The notes under the pieces were generated by a model. The model had not been told where the DNA came from and searched no databases. It was given only the letters and a program-made list of their open reading frames with translations. The translations under genes were made by a program, and so were the position numbers. Shown here piece after piece: positions 1 through 8,315 of a DNA stretch of 17,988 nucleotides (position 1 is its first letter; each line of letters starts with the position of its first letter). Location: positions 1-17,988 of the forward strand of contig JAUVOA010000005.1 in NCBI GenBank assembly GCA_030599445.1, read 5' to 3'. This DNA is from Atribacterota bacterium (GTDB taxonomy: Bacteria > Atribacterota > Phoenicimicrobiia > Phoenicimicrobiales > Phoenicimicrobiaceae).

Positions 1-1464
1 TTAATCTACGGAGATTACGATGTCGATGGGATAACCAGCGTTGCCTTATTGTTTTCAATTTTGAGAGAGTTTACCGCTAATTTATATTACTATATACCTA
101 ATCGCTTTCAAGAGGGATATGGACTAAATGAAGAGGCCATAGATATTGCTTTTAAAAATAATATTAAATTAATCATTACCGTTGATTGTGGAATTAGTTC
201 TATTTCTGAAATAGAGAAAGCAAGTAATTATGGTATAAATGTTATAGTTACCGATCATCATCAACCCCAAAAAGACCTTCCTTCTGCGATAGCAATAATA
301 AACCCCAAATGCGATACAAATTATCCTTTTAAGGAATTAGCAGGAGTGGGTGTAAGTTTTAAAGTGGCTCAAGCTTTATATTTAAAATTGAAAAAAACCC
401 AGAATGATTTATGGAGTCTGCTTGATTATGTTGCATTGGGGTCGATTGCTGATTCTGTTCCTTTTGTCGATGAAAATCGTATCCTAATTAAATACGGATT
501 AAAGACACTTAATCAAACCAAGAAAGAAGGTTTGAAGGCGTTAATAATGGAGAGTGGAGTAAATTATGGTAATTTAGGAACTAAAGAAGTTAATTTTGCT
601 CTTGCTCCCCGAATAAATGCAGCAGGAAGGTTAGGTGATTCTAAATTAGCATTAGAATTATTGCTAACTGATTCTAAACATAAGGCTAAACATTTATCCC
701 GAGTATTAAGCGAAATAAACAAACATAGACAGGAAATCGGAGATAATATTTTAAGAGAAGCCAGGGAATTTGCTTCTATACAAGTAAAAGAAGAAGATAA
801 TAAAGTATTGGTTCTTGCATCGGAAAATTGGAATCAAGGAGTAGTTGGAATAATAGCCTCCAGATTAGTAGATGAATTTAATCGTCCTGCAATTGTTATT
901 TCCAAAAAAGATGGAATAGCAAAAGGCTCAGGAAGGAGTATTAAAGGTTTTCATTTATATAACGTTTTAGAATCGTGCCAGGATATTTTAATAAATTTTG
1001 GTGGTCATGAGTTAGCCGCAGGCATTACTATAGAGTCTAATAAAATTCCTAAGTTTAAATTAAGGATAAATGAAATATCTCAAGATTTCATTAAAGAAGA
1101 TGATTTATGTCCCGAATTAAAAGTAGACGCCCAGATTTCACTAAGCAATATTAATTTTGGCTTGGTAAAAGATATTAATGTTTTGGAGCCATTTGGGATT
1201 GGAAACCCTCAACCTGTCTTTTGTAGTTACAAAAACATAATATCTGATTGGAGGCTGGTTGGTGAAAAGAGGGAGCACCTAAAACTAAAAATTAAGGGAG
1301 AGAATAGAATATTAGATGGAATCGGATTTAAATTAAGCAAAATAGGAAGCCAAATATTTTCTGAAAACAAAGTAGTAGATTTAGCTTTTAATATCGAATT
1401 AAATAAGTGGAATGGAACGGAAAATGTTCAATTAAATATAAAAGATATAAAAACTATTTTTTAG
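1..1464 (+). CDS. recJ: Single-stranded-DNA-specific 5'-3' exonuclease RecJ (5' end cut by window)
   Basis: RecJ degrades single-stranded DNA 5' to 3' in recombination and mismatch or base-excision repair in the cytoplasm. The reading frame is open from base 1, so the start codon and roughly the first 70-80 residues lie outside the window. What is seen: DHH-family motif I (GDYDVDGITS, bases 10-39), the DHH motif (VTDHHQP, about 247-267), the PRINAAGR motif (about 607-630) and the DHHA1 motif GGHELAAG (1000-1023), followed by the C-terminal OB-like region. The metal-binding aspartates and histidines of these motifs are intact. The TAG stop at 1462-1464 overlaps the AGGAGG ribosome binding site of apt, so the two genes are probably co-transcribed. 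Identification is firm; only the N terminus is missing. Confidence 0.96.
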   Translation, partial: LIYGDYDVDGITSVALLFSILREFTANLYYYIPNRFQEGYGLNEEAIDIAFKNNIKLIITVDCGISSISEIEKASNYGINVIVTDHHQPQKDLPSAIAIINPKCDTNYPFKELAGVGVSFKVAQALYLKLKKTQNDLWSLLDYVALGSIADSVPFVDENRILIKYGLKTLNQTKKEGLKALIMESGVNYGNLGTKEVNFALAPRINAAGRLGDSKLALELLLTDSKHKAKHLSRVLSEINKHRQEIGDNILREAREFASIQVKEEDNKVLVLASENWNQGVVGIIASRLVDEFNRPAIVISKKDGIAKGSGRSIKGFHLYNVLESCQDILINFGGHELAAGITIESNKIPKFKLRINEISQDFIKEDDLCPELKVDAQISLSNINFGLVKDINVLEPFGIGNPQPVFCSYKNIISDWRLVGEKREHLKLKIKGENRILDGIGFKLSKIGSQIFSENKVVDLAFNIELNKWNGTENVQLNIKDIKTIF

Positions 1465-1477
1465 GAGGCAGATAAAA

Positions 1478-1996
1478 GTGATAGATTTAAAAGAAAAAAT
1501 TAGAAATATTCCGGATTTTCCGGTAAAAGGCATTCAATTTAAAGATATTACTACTCTACTGAAAGATAAAGAAGCATTTAAATATAGTATTGATGAAATA
1601 ACTAAGTATTGTAGTAAATACCAAATTGATTATATTGCGGGAATAGAAGCTCGTGGTTTTATTATAGGTGCTCCAGTAGCCTATCAATTAGGAATTGGAT
1701 TTTTACCCATTAGGAAACCAGGGAAACTTCCTAGTGTGGTAGAGAAAGTTTCTTATCAATTAGAGTATGGTGAAAATATATTAGAAATACACAAAGATGC
1801 TATATATAATGGCGACAAAATCATGGTCGTTGACGATCTTTTGGCTACAGGAGGTACCACAGCTGCGGTATTTAAGCTAATTGAAAAATTAGGGGGAGAA
1901 GTTATAGGTGCTTCCTTTATAATTGAACTTGAATTTTTAAATCCTCGAGAAAAATTAAAGAAATACGATATTTTTTCCTTGGTTCAATATGATTAG
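1478..1996 (+). CDS. apt: Adenine phosphoribosyltransferase
   Basis: Apt converts adenine plus PRPP to AMP in purine salvage. The 172-residue product has the usual family length. The start is a GTG at 1478, fixed by a strong AGGAGG at 1463-1468 with a 9-base spacer; the protein begins MIDLKEKIRNIPDFPVKGI, the normal Apt N terminus. The PRPP-binding loop MVVDDLLATGGTTAA is intact near residues 116-130, and the substrate-loop segment IAGIEARGFI is present near residue 55. It sits 13 bases after recJ, as in many Firmicutes, where recJ-apt-rel forms a conserved block. Here a 550-base repeat-filled gap separates it from rel. No terminator was seen downstream. Confidence 0.97.
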   Translation: MIDLKEKIRNIPDFPVKGIQFKDITTLLKDKEAFKYSIDEITKYCSKYQIDYIAGIEARGFIIGAPVAYQLGIGFLPIRKPGKLPSVVEKVSYQLEYGENILEIHKDAIYNGDKIMVVDDLLATGGTTAAVFKLIEKLGGEVIGASFIIELEFLNPREKLKKYDIFSLVQYD

Positions 1997-2535
1997 TGTA
2001 CAGTATATAGTTAATAGCATATAACAAGAAAGCAAAAAATGGAAAGCGTAAACTAAATTTGTATCTCGTATCTCGTGAATCGTATCTCGTTTTTTAGCGT
2101 ACAGCGTATAGAATATAGAATAAGCAAAACTGCAAAGTTCATAGAAGTTTGGCAACCAGAAGCCAGAATTCAGGAGACAAAATCCAGAATATTATTACTG
2201 TAGAGTCCGTAGCGTATAAGAAATACAGTAATGAGTAATGGGTAACAATTAACAGGTTATAAGCTATAAGTTTTAAAAAGAGAAGTGAAAGTGTATTGCA
2301 TAAATCCTCAACGATACATATAAAACTATACGACAGGTGTCTTGTCTGTCTATCAAACAACTAAATAAACTAGCTAATTAACGGTTAACTGAATAAACGA
2401 TGAACTAAATACTAACTAATATTTACTATCAACTAATTTAATTGGTCAATTAGAAAATTGGTTAATTAAGCATACTCACATCTTACATCTTGCTTCTTGT
2501 ATTTTAACTAATGACTATTCACTATTGACCAATAA
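1997..2535. repeat. Gene-free stretch of degenerate intergenic repeats between apt and rel
   Basis: No gene or structured RNA was recognised here. The stretch is a patchwork of short imperfect repeats: three near-copies of a GTATCTCG-type unit at 2061-2090; TAGCGTACAGCGTATAG at 2095-2111; CAGAATTCAGGA at 2164-2175; a GACAGGTGTCTTGTC element at 2331-2354; TTAACT/TAACTAA-type units from 2355 to about 2470, including the palindrome AATTGGTCAATT; and CTAATGACTATTCACTAT at 2508-2525. Members of the same families recur at 6938-7040, 8316-8721, 13200-13570 and 17804-17874. Short open frames on the reverse strand are an effect of the repeats and show no family features. Confidence 0.75.
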
Positions 2536-2549
2536 AGAAGGTGTAAATT

Positions 2550-4697
2550 ATTTCTCAATTAACTTTAATAAGATATATCTTAAAAAGAATATCCCAATAT
2601 GCTCCTCAAGGTGATTTGAGCTTAGTAAAAAAAGCCTGCAGATATTCTGCAAAAGCCCACCGGGAACAAAAGAGATATTCCGGAGCACCTTACACTTCAC
2701 ATCTTTTAGAAGTAGCTAAAATATTAGCTAATTTGGAGCTTGACGTAATTACTATTGCAGCGGGGATTTTGCATGACATAATAGAGGATACTGATACCCC
2801 ATTATCTACCATTGAAGAAGAGTTTGGCGAAGAAATAGCAATGTTGGTTAATGGTGTCACCAAATTAAGTAAAATTTCTTTTAAAACACGAGAAGAGCAG
2901 CAAGCCGAAAATTTTCGTAAAATGTTTTTGGCTATGGCAGAAGACGTAAGAGTTATTTTAATAAAATTAGCAGACCGCTTGAATAACATGAGGACTCTAC
3001 AATATATACCACCCCACAAGAGAGTAAAAGTAGCTCGAGAAACACTGGAAATTTATGTTCCTATTGCCAATAGGTTAGGTATTTCCAGGGTTAAGTGGGA
3101 GTTGGAGGATCTTTCTCTGCGTTATTTAGAGCCAATGAAATATAAAGGAGTAGTTACTAAAATTGCAAAAAATCGCCTGGAAAGAGAAAGTTATGTAGAA
3201 TCGATAAAAGAGATTATAAAAAAAGAGATACAAAAGGTAAAAATAGAGGCGGAAATTCAAGGTCGTCCTAAAAATATCTATAGCATCTATAAAAAGATGG
3301 AGAAGGGGGAAAAAGATTTTTTCCAGATATATGATTTAATTGCAATTAGAATAATTTGCAATTCTGTCAGAGATTGTTATGCTGTTTTGGGATTATTACA
3401 TTCAATTTGGAAGCCCATGCCCGGTAGATTTAAAGACTATATTGCTATGCCTAAATCAAATATGTATCAGTCTTTACACACTACAGTGGTAACTCCCAAA
3501 GGCGAACCTTTAGAAATACAAATTCGTACTTGGGAAATGCATAAAACTGCTGAATATGGAATAGCTGCTCATTGGAAATATAAAGAAAAAGTTGATTTAA
3601 AAAAGGATAAGAAATTAGAGGAGAGACTTTCCTGGTTAAGACAGATATTGGAATGGCAGAAAGATTTGAAAGACCCCAAGGAATTTATGGAAAACTTAAA
3701 AATAGGTCTTTTTCAGGATGAAGTTTTTACCTTTACTCCCAAAGGTGATGTAAAGATATTGCCTTTGGGTTCTACACCTATAGACTTTGCCTATCTTATT
3801 CATACAGACGTAGGCCATAGATGTGTGGGGGCTAAAGTTAATAAAAAGATAGTTCCTTTAGATTATAAAATGAAGAGCGGAGATATTTTAGAGATAATAA
3901 CTTCCAAATCAAGCCGAGGCCCCAGTAGAGATTGGTTAAAGATAGCCAAGACATCAGGGGCAAAAAATAGGATTAAAATCTGGTTTAAAAAGGAGATGCG
4001 GGAAGAGAATATTCAAAAAGGAAAGGAACTTTTTGAAAAAGAGATGGAAAAATACAAAATTGAAACCTCTTCCGAGCTTACTAAAAAGTTAAAAGAAGTG
4101 AGTGTTGAATTAGGTTTTACCGAATTAGAATCAATGTTTGAAAATATTGGGTATGGTAAATTAACCTCTTATCAGATTTTATCTAAAATACTTCCCCAAG
4201 AAAAAATCTCTCCAATTATTCCCTTGGTTAAATCGAAAAAAAGAATTGATCAAGGAATAAGAGTTCAAGGGGTTAATGATGTTATGATAAGGTTTTCTCG
4301 ATGCTGCAATCCGGTTCCCGGCGATGAAATAATAGGTTATATTACCAGGGGGAGAGGTGTATCTATACATAAGGCAGATTGTTCTAATATTAATTTTATT
4401 TCTGCCGAAAAAGATCGGTTGGTTAAAGTTGAGTGGATAAAGACAGAAGAGTTGTTTTACCCGGTAAAGATAAAAATAGTAGCTGATGACCGCCCGAATT
4501 TAGTATCTGATATCATGTTAATTTTTTCCAGCCTTAAAATTACAGTCAGTGCCATAAATGCTATAAATGATAAAAATAATATTGCTAATATAGATGTAAT
4601 ACTCTCTATCAAAAATCTTGGTCAGCTTCAAGAAATTATTAAGAAAATAAAAAAAATAAAAAGCGTATTAATTGCAAGGAGAGTAACAACTTTTTAA
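2550..4697 (+). CDS. rel: Bifunctional (p)ppGpp synthetase/hydrolase, RelA/SpoT family
   Basis: Makes (p)ppGpp from ATP and GTP/GDP on starvation and hydrolyses it again. Domains in order (numbered from 2550): hydrolase with intact HD and ED (75-76, 79-80); synthetase with RFKD at 293-296, the RXKD signature of bifunctional Rel as opposed to EXDD of RelA, within RFKDYIAMPKSN; TGS about 390-452; cysteine pair CC at 585-586 in the zinc-finger region; ACT from about 640. About 715 residues, near the usual 720-740. Start: the first common start codon is TTG at 2616, but the 22 codons upstream are open and read ISQYAPQGDLSLVKKA, which continues Rel homology. An AAGAAGGTG ribosome site (2535-2543) precedes ATT codons at 2547 and 2550, so an ATT start is likely. 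TTG 2616 (693 residues) is the alternative. dtd follows after 43 bases. Confidence 0.95.
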   Translation: MSQLTLIRYILKRISQYAPQGDLSLVKKACRYSAKAHREQKRYSGAPYTSHLLEVAKILANLELDVITIAAGILHDIIEDTDTPLSTIEEEFGEEIAMLVNGVTKLSKISFKTREEQQAENFRKMFLAMAEDVRVILIKLADRLNNMRTLQYIPPHKRVKVARETLEIYVPIANRLGISRVKWELEDLSLRYLEPMKYKGVVTKIAKNRLERESYVESIKEIIKKEIQKVKIEAEIQGRPKNIYSIYKKMEKGEKDFFQIYDLIAIRIICNSVRDCYAVLGLLHSIWKPMPGRFKDYIAMPKSNMYQSLHTTVVTPKGEPLEIQIRTWEMHKTAEYGIAAHWKYKEKVDLKKDKKLEERLSWLRQILEWQKDLKDPKEFMENLKIGLFQDEVFTFTPKGDVKILPLGSTPIDFAYLIHTDVGHRCVGAKVNKKIVPLDYKMKSGDILEIITSKSSRGPSRDWLKIAKTSGAKNRIKIWFKKEMREENIQKGKELFEKEMEKYKIETSSELTKKLKEVSVELGFTELESMFENIGYGKLTSYQILSKILPQEKISPIIPLVKSKKRIDQGIRVQGVNDVMIRFSRCCNPVPGDEIIGYITRGRGVSIHKADCSNINFISAEKDRLVKVEWIKTEELFYPVKIKIVADDRPNLVSDIMLIFSSLKITVSAINAINDKNNIANIDVILSIKNLGQLQEIIKKIKKIKSVLIARRVTTF

Positions 4698-4740
4698 TTG
4701 ATAAATTAGGAAGAAAAATCTTTTATCCGAGGAATAAATA

Positions 4741-5190
4741 ATGAGAGCAGTAGTACAGAGAGTAAAAAAGGGGTCAGTAGAGATTGAAGAAAAAGAAATA
4801 GGAAAGATAGAAAAGGGCTTGGTAATCCTTTTAGGAGTGGGAAAAAATGATACTGAAAAGGATGCAGAGTACTTAGCTGAAAAAATAGTGAATTTACGTA
4901 TATTAGAAGATAAAGAGGGAAAGATGAATCTTTCCGTGAAAGATGTAAATGGCCAGATTTTAGTCATATCTCAATTTACTTTATATGGGGATTGCAAAAA
5001 AGGAAGGCGTCCGAGTTTTGTTTCCGCAGCTCTTCCTGATAAAGCAGTAAAATTATATGATTATTTTGTAAAATATATAAAAAATTATGGTCTTAAGATA
5101 GAAACCGGACAATTCCAAGCGATGATGTTAATAAAAATTTTTAATGATGGCCCAGTTACTATTTTTTTGGATAGCGAAAAGTTAATTTAG
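4741..5190 (+). CDS. dtd: D-aminoacyl-tRNA deacylase
   Basis: Dtd hydrolyses the ester between tRNA and wrongly attached D-amino acids (and glycine on tRNA-Ala), recycling the tRNA. The 149-residue length is standard. Both signature elements are visible: the active-site motif SQFTLYGD at residues 77-84 and the cross-subunit Gly-cisPro motif in NDGPVT at 135-140. The N terminus MRAVVQRV is typical, and GAGGA at 4729-4733 supports the ATG. It follows rel by 43 bases, as in many Firmicutes, and is probably in the same transcript. Nothing is missing. Confidence 0.97.
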   Translation: MRAVVQRVKKGSVEIEEKEIGKIEKGLVILLGVGKNDTEKDAEYLAEKIVNLRILEDKEGKMNLSVKDVNGQILVISQFTLYGDCKKGRRPSFVSAALPDKAVKLYDYFVKYIKNYGLKIETGQFQAMMLIKIFNDGPVTIFLDSEKLI

Positions 5191-5222
5191 AAATAAATCA
5201 ACCTTTTTAGGGAGAAATTATA

Positions 5223-6227
5223 ATGAAGTTACCTCTTATTATTGGACATAGAGGAGTAAAAGGAATTGCTCCCGAAAATAGCCTTTCTGGTTTTAAAAAA
5301 GCAGTAGAGTTAGGGATAGATGGAATAGAACTGGATGTGCACCTTACTAAGGATGGGAAGTTAGTCGTAATTCATGATATGGATTTAAAAAGGCTAACCG
5401 GACTAAAAATTCCTGTTAAGCAGCTTACTTTTAAGGAATTAAGAAAATACGATATTTCTGAATTGTTTACTAAAAATCAAGAAAAAACTATAGAGAAATT
5501 ACCGGAAGAGAAGAAATATTTTTTGGAATTAAGAACAATTCAAGCTAATTTGTTTTATCTAAATATTTACGAGCAATTAACTAAGAAGAAAATTAGTTTT
5601 TATTTACATTGGGATGGTAAGCGGTTTGATGTAGTGAAAAAACTTTTTTTCTCAAGAAATGATGGGAAGAAGGTTTGCTTCAAACAATTAAAAATTAAGA
5701 AGAGGGATATACTTGACTTAGAAAAAGGCAAGGTGAGGAAGTATCACAATGAACAGATACCTTTGCTTAGGGATGTACTTAAAATATTGAAGGGAAAACT
5801 TTCTGTAAATATAGAAATTAAGGGAGGGGAGAAGATTTATCCGGGCATTGTAGATAAATTAGTAAAAGAGACAGAGAATTTTGGATATAATAATATTCTT
5901 TTTTCGTCTTTTGATAGAGATATGGTAATCTTACTAAAAAAGAGATATCCTGAGCTTAAAGCAAATGGATTATATGCTAAATGGATAAATCCCGAAAGAT
6001 ATATTAATGGACTGGATGGGTTAAATCCACATGCCTTTTTGTGTAAAGAAAAACTTATTTCTTGTTTACATCGGCTGGATAAAACAGTGCATGTATGGAC
6101 GATTGATAAAGATATAGACATGGTACGCTTTATTTTATATGGAGTGGATGGCATTATTACCAATTACCCCCAGGTGCTAAAAAAAATAAGTAAAGTAACA
6201 AAATCTCTTTTAAGTGATTTTTATTAA
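5223..6227 (+). CDS. Glycerophosphodiester phosphodiesterase-family protein with an internal insertion
   Basis: A TIM-barrel GDPD-family protein; the family cleaves glycerophosphodiesters to glycerol-3-phosphate and an alcohol. Family marks: GHRG at residues 8-11 and PEN near 18-20; ELDVHLTKDGKLVVIHD at about 37-53, which carries the acid residues and the second catalytic histidine; NIEIKG near 197; and a closing HVWTIDK then GVDGIITNYP. At 334 residues it is about 90-100 longer than typical bacterial GDPDs. The excess lies between LRKYDISELF (about 74-83) and EQIPLLRDVL (about 177-186), where most members have only a short loop. The insert is lysine-rich and unrecognised. AGGGAGA just upstream supports the ATG. 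There is no signal peptide, so it is likely cytosolic. It sits between dtd and the MBL gene, which are adjacent in many Firmicutes. Substrate unknown. Confidence 0.88.
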   Translation: MKLPLIIGHRGVKGIAPENSLSGFKKAVELGIDGIELDVHLTKDGKLVVIHDMDLKRLTGLKIPVKQLTFKELRKYDISELFTKNQEKTIEKLPEEKKYFLELRTIQANLFYLNIYEQLTKKKISFYLHWDGKRFDVVKKLFFSRNDGKKVCFKQLKIKKRDILDLEKGKVRKYHNEQIPLLRDVLKILKGKLSVNIEIKGGEKIYPGIVDKLVKETENFGYNNILFSSFDRDMVILLKKRYPELKANGLYAKWINPERYINGLDGLNPHAFLCKEKLISCLHRLDKTVHVWTIDKDIDMVRFILYGVDGIITNYPQVLKKISKVTKSLLSDFY

Positions 6228-6262
6228 AGGTTTTTTCATCTAAAAAATAAAAAATCTTTAAT
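6223..6262 (+). other. AU-rich 14-bp hairpin between the GDPD and MBL genes
   Basis: ATTAAAGGTTTTTT (6223-6236) pairs with AAAAAATCTTTAAT (6249-6262) with one G-U pair and a 12-base loop. It starts inside the GDPD stop codon. There is no GC core and no following U-run, so it does not look like a standard terminator. It could stabilise an mRNA end or be a chance AT palindrome. Confidence 0.35.
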
Positions 6263-6313
6263 AATTTGTATTATTTGAAAGGGATTTTACCAAACGAAAG
6301 GATTGTAGAAAAA

Positions 6314-6937
6314 ATGTTTCTAGAAAGATTAGTGGTAGGAGAGTTAGAAACTAATTGTTATTTAATTGCTTGTAAGAGGACTAAAAAAGCAGCGGTAATT
6401 GATCCAGGAGGAGAAGATGAGGTAGATTTAATTTTAAATCTTTTACAAAAAAATAATTTTGATTTGAAATATGTTATAAATACCCATGGGCATATCGATC
6501 ATATTGCTGGTAATAATTTGCTTAAAGCTAAGACCGAAGCTTTATTATTAATCCATAGGTTAGATGCTGATATGTTAGTTGATGTCAATAAAAATTTCTC
6601 TTCCTTTATGGGCAAAGAAATATGCTCACCTCCCGCAGATAAGCTTTTAGAAGAGGGAGACGAGATATCTTTAGGCACATTAAATTTAATAATAATTCAT
6701 ACCCCGGGTCATACCCCGGGAGGAATTTCTCTTGTTTTAAATAATATTATCTTTACGGGTGATACTTTATTTGCCGGGGGTATTGGTCGAACAGACCTAC
6801 CTGGTGGCTCTTACCAAGATTTAATAAAATCAATTAAAGAAAAATTATTAATTTTAGGTGATGATAAGATAATTTATCCCGGGCATGGCCCGGATTCGAC
6901 TACAGGTAAGGAGAGAAGGACAAATCCTTATATTTAA
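6314..6937 (+). CDS. MBL-fold metallo-hydrolase, glyoxalase II-like (YcbL type)
   Basis: A 207-residue cytosolic metallo-beta-lactamase-fold hydrolase. The dinuclear metal ligands are all present: HGHIDH (histidines at 58, 60 and 63, aspartate at 62), the histidine of PGHTPGG (133), the aspartate of GDTLFAGGIGRTD (about 151) and the final histidine of YPGHGPDST (about 191). This pattern is that of the short glyoxalase II-like/YcbL group, probably a thioester hydrolase; the true substrate is not clear from sequence. I chose ATG 6314 over an in-frame TTG at 6266 because AAAGGA at 6297-6302 precedes it and MFLERLVVGELETNCYL is the usual N terminus, whereas the TTG has no ribosome binding site. 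A member of this family often follows dtd in Clostridia. Confidence 0.93.
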   Translation: MFLERLVVGELETNCYLIACKRTKKAAVIDPGGEDEVDLILNLLQKNNFDLKYVINTHGHIDHIAGNNLLKAKTEALLLIHRLDADMLVDVNKNFSSFMGKEICSPPADKLLEEGDEISLGTLNLIIIHTPGHTPGGISLVLNNIIFTGDTLFAGGIGRTDLPGGSYQDLIKSIKEKLLILGDDKIIYPGHGPDSTTGKERRTNPYI

Positions 6938-7040
6938 TTAACCGATTAAATTAGTCGTTAGTGAATAGTGAATAGTCGTTAGCAGGACAAATATCTCGTC
7001 CGTCTATTAACGCTATATAAATATAATTAATTAATTTTAA
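6938..7040. repeat. Degenerate repeat block upstream of ahcY
   Basis: Holds ATAGTGAATAGTCGTTAG (6965-6982), which matches 2508-2525 in reverse complement at 17 of 18 positions, and GGACAAATATCTCGTCC (6985-7001), a diverged copy of the element at 2331. No SAM- or SAH-riboswitch features were recognised upstream of ahcY. Confidence 0.6.
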
Positions 7041-7058
7041 AAAAGAGGGGGACAAAGA

Positions 7059-8315
7059 ATGAATTATGGAATAAAGGATATTGATTTGGCCGAAAAAGGG
7101 AAAGATAAAATTGAATGGGCTGAAAAACAGATGCCCGTTCTTTCAAGTATAAGAAAAAGATTTAGTAAAGAAAAACCTCTAAAGGGAATTAGAATAGCTG
7201 CTTGCCTCCATGTAACTACCGAGACAGCTAATCTGGTGAGAACTTTAAAAGAAGGAGATGCAGAAATATCTCTATGTGCTTCTAATCCTCTAAGCACCCA
7301 AGATGATGTAGCAGCTTCCCTGATTAAAGATTTTGGAATTTCCGTATTTGCTATCAAAGGAGAGGACAAGGAAACTTATTATCAGCATATTGAAAAAGTG
7401 CTAAATTGTAAGCCTAATATCACTATGGATGATGGAGCAGATCTAGTTTCAACTATCCATTCTCAAAAGAAAGAACTAGTTAAAGATATCATTGCTGGCA
7501 CTGAAGAAACCACTACCGGAGTTATTCGATTGAGGAGCATGGAAAAAGACGAAGCCTTAAAATATCCGATTATTGCGGTAAATGATGCACAGACCAAATA
7601 TCTCTTCGATAATAGATATGGTACTGGACAGAGCACTATCGATGGCTTAATAAGGGCTACCAATATTTTAATTGCCGGTAAAATATTTGTAATTTGTGGA
7701 TATGGCTGGTGTGCTCGAGGTTTAGCGATGAGAGCTAATGGTATGGGCGCTCAGGTGATAATTACTGAAATCGATCCCATTAAAGCATTAGAAGCAGTAA
7801 TGGATGGCTACCAGGTTATGCCCATAAAAGAGGCAGCCAAAATCGGAGATATTTTCATAACTCTGACTGGTGATATAAATGTGATATCGGTAGAAGAATT
7901 TCCTTTAATGAAAGATGGAGCAATTTTGGCTAATTCGGGGCATTTTAATGTAGAGATCAACATAGGAGCTTTAGAAAAATTATCAGTAAATAAAAAGAAA
8001 ATTAGAGAGTATATTGAAGAATATACTTTAGAAAACGGAAAAAAGATAAATCTTCTAACAGAAGGAAGACTTCTGAATTTGTCTGCTGCTGAAGGACATC
8101 CGGCAAGTGTAATGGATATGAGTTTTGCCAATCAGGCTTTATCCGCTGAATATTTAGTTAAAGAAGGGAGAAATTTGCAGAAAAAAGTGTATGGAGTTCC
8201 CGAAGTTATTGATAAGGAGATTGCCAGATTAAAATTAGAAACGATGGGAATAAGGATCGACAGACTTACTGAGGAACAAGAAAGATATCTTTCTTCCTGG
8301 CAGATGGGAACCTGA
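7059..8315 (+). CDS. ahcY: Adenosylhomocysteinase (S-adenosyl-L-homocysteine hydrolase)
   Basis: Splits S-adenosylhomocysteine reversibly into adenosine and homocysteine, using tightly bound NAD, thereby relieving product inhibition of methyltransferases. Evidence in the 418-residue protein: substrate-domain segments LHVTTETANLVRTL and SNPLSTQDDVAASL, TMDDGADLVSTIH with the catalytic acids, EETTTGVIRL, NDAQTKYLFDNRYGTGQST, the NAD-binding loop CGYGWCARG (from residue 213), and LTEGRLLNLSAAEGHPASVM. It ends in EEQERYLSSWQMGT and lacks the longer C-terminal tail of eukaryotic and many proteobacterial enzymes, so it belongs to the shorter type found in Thermotogae, archaea and clostridia. GAGGGGG at 7045-7051 supports the ATG. 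It is flanked by repeat blocks, so probably a separate transcription unit. Confidence 0.97.
   Translation: MNYGIKDIDLAEKGKDKIEWAEKQMPVLSSIRKRFSKEKPLKGIRIAACLHVTTETANLVRTLKEGDAEISLCASNPLSTQDDVAASLIKDFGISVFAIKGEDKETYYQHIEKVLNCKPNITMDDGADLVSTIHSQKKELVKDIIAGTEETTTGVIRLRSMEKDEALKYPIIAVNDAQTKYLFDNRYGTGQSTIDGLIRATNILIAGKIFVICGYGWCARGLAMRANGMGAQVIITEIDPIKALEAVMDGYQVMPIKEAAKIGDIFITLTGDINVISVEEFPLMKDGAILANSGHFNVEINIGALEKLSVNKKKIREYIEEYTLENGKKINLLTEGRLLNLSAAEGHPASVMDMSFANQALSAEYLVKEGRNLQKKVYGVPEVIDKEIARLKLETMGIRIDRLTEEQERYLSSWQMGT

Noticed and set aside
1955..2360. Reverse-strand open frames in the apt-rel gap
   Set aside because: They lie inside degenerate repeats, have no convincing ribosome sites or family features and read as repeat translations.
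6266..6313. TTG start for the MBL hydrolase
   Set aside because: No ribosome binding site; the added 16 residues are not family-like, whereas ATG 6314 has AAAGGA and the usual N terminus.
6938..7058. SAM or SAH riboswitch upstream of ahcY
   Set aside because: Only 120 bases of repeats and AT-rich DNA; no matching consensus elements.
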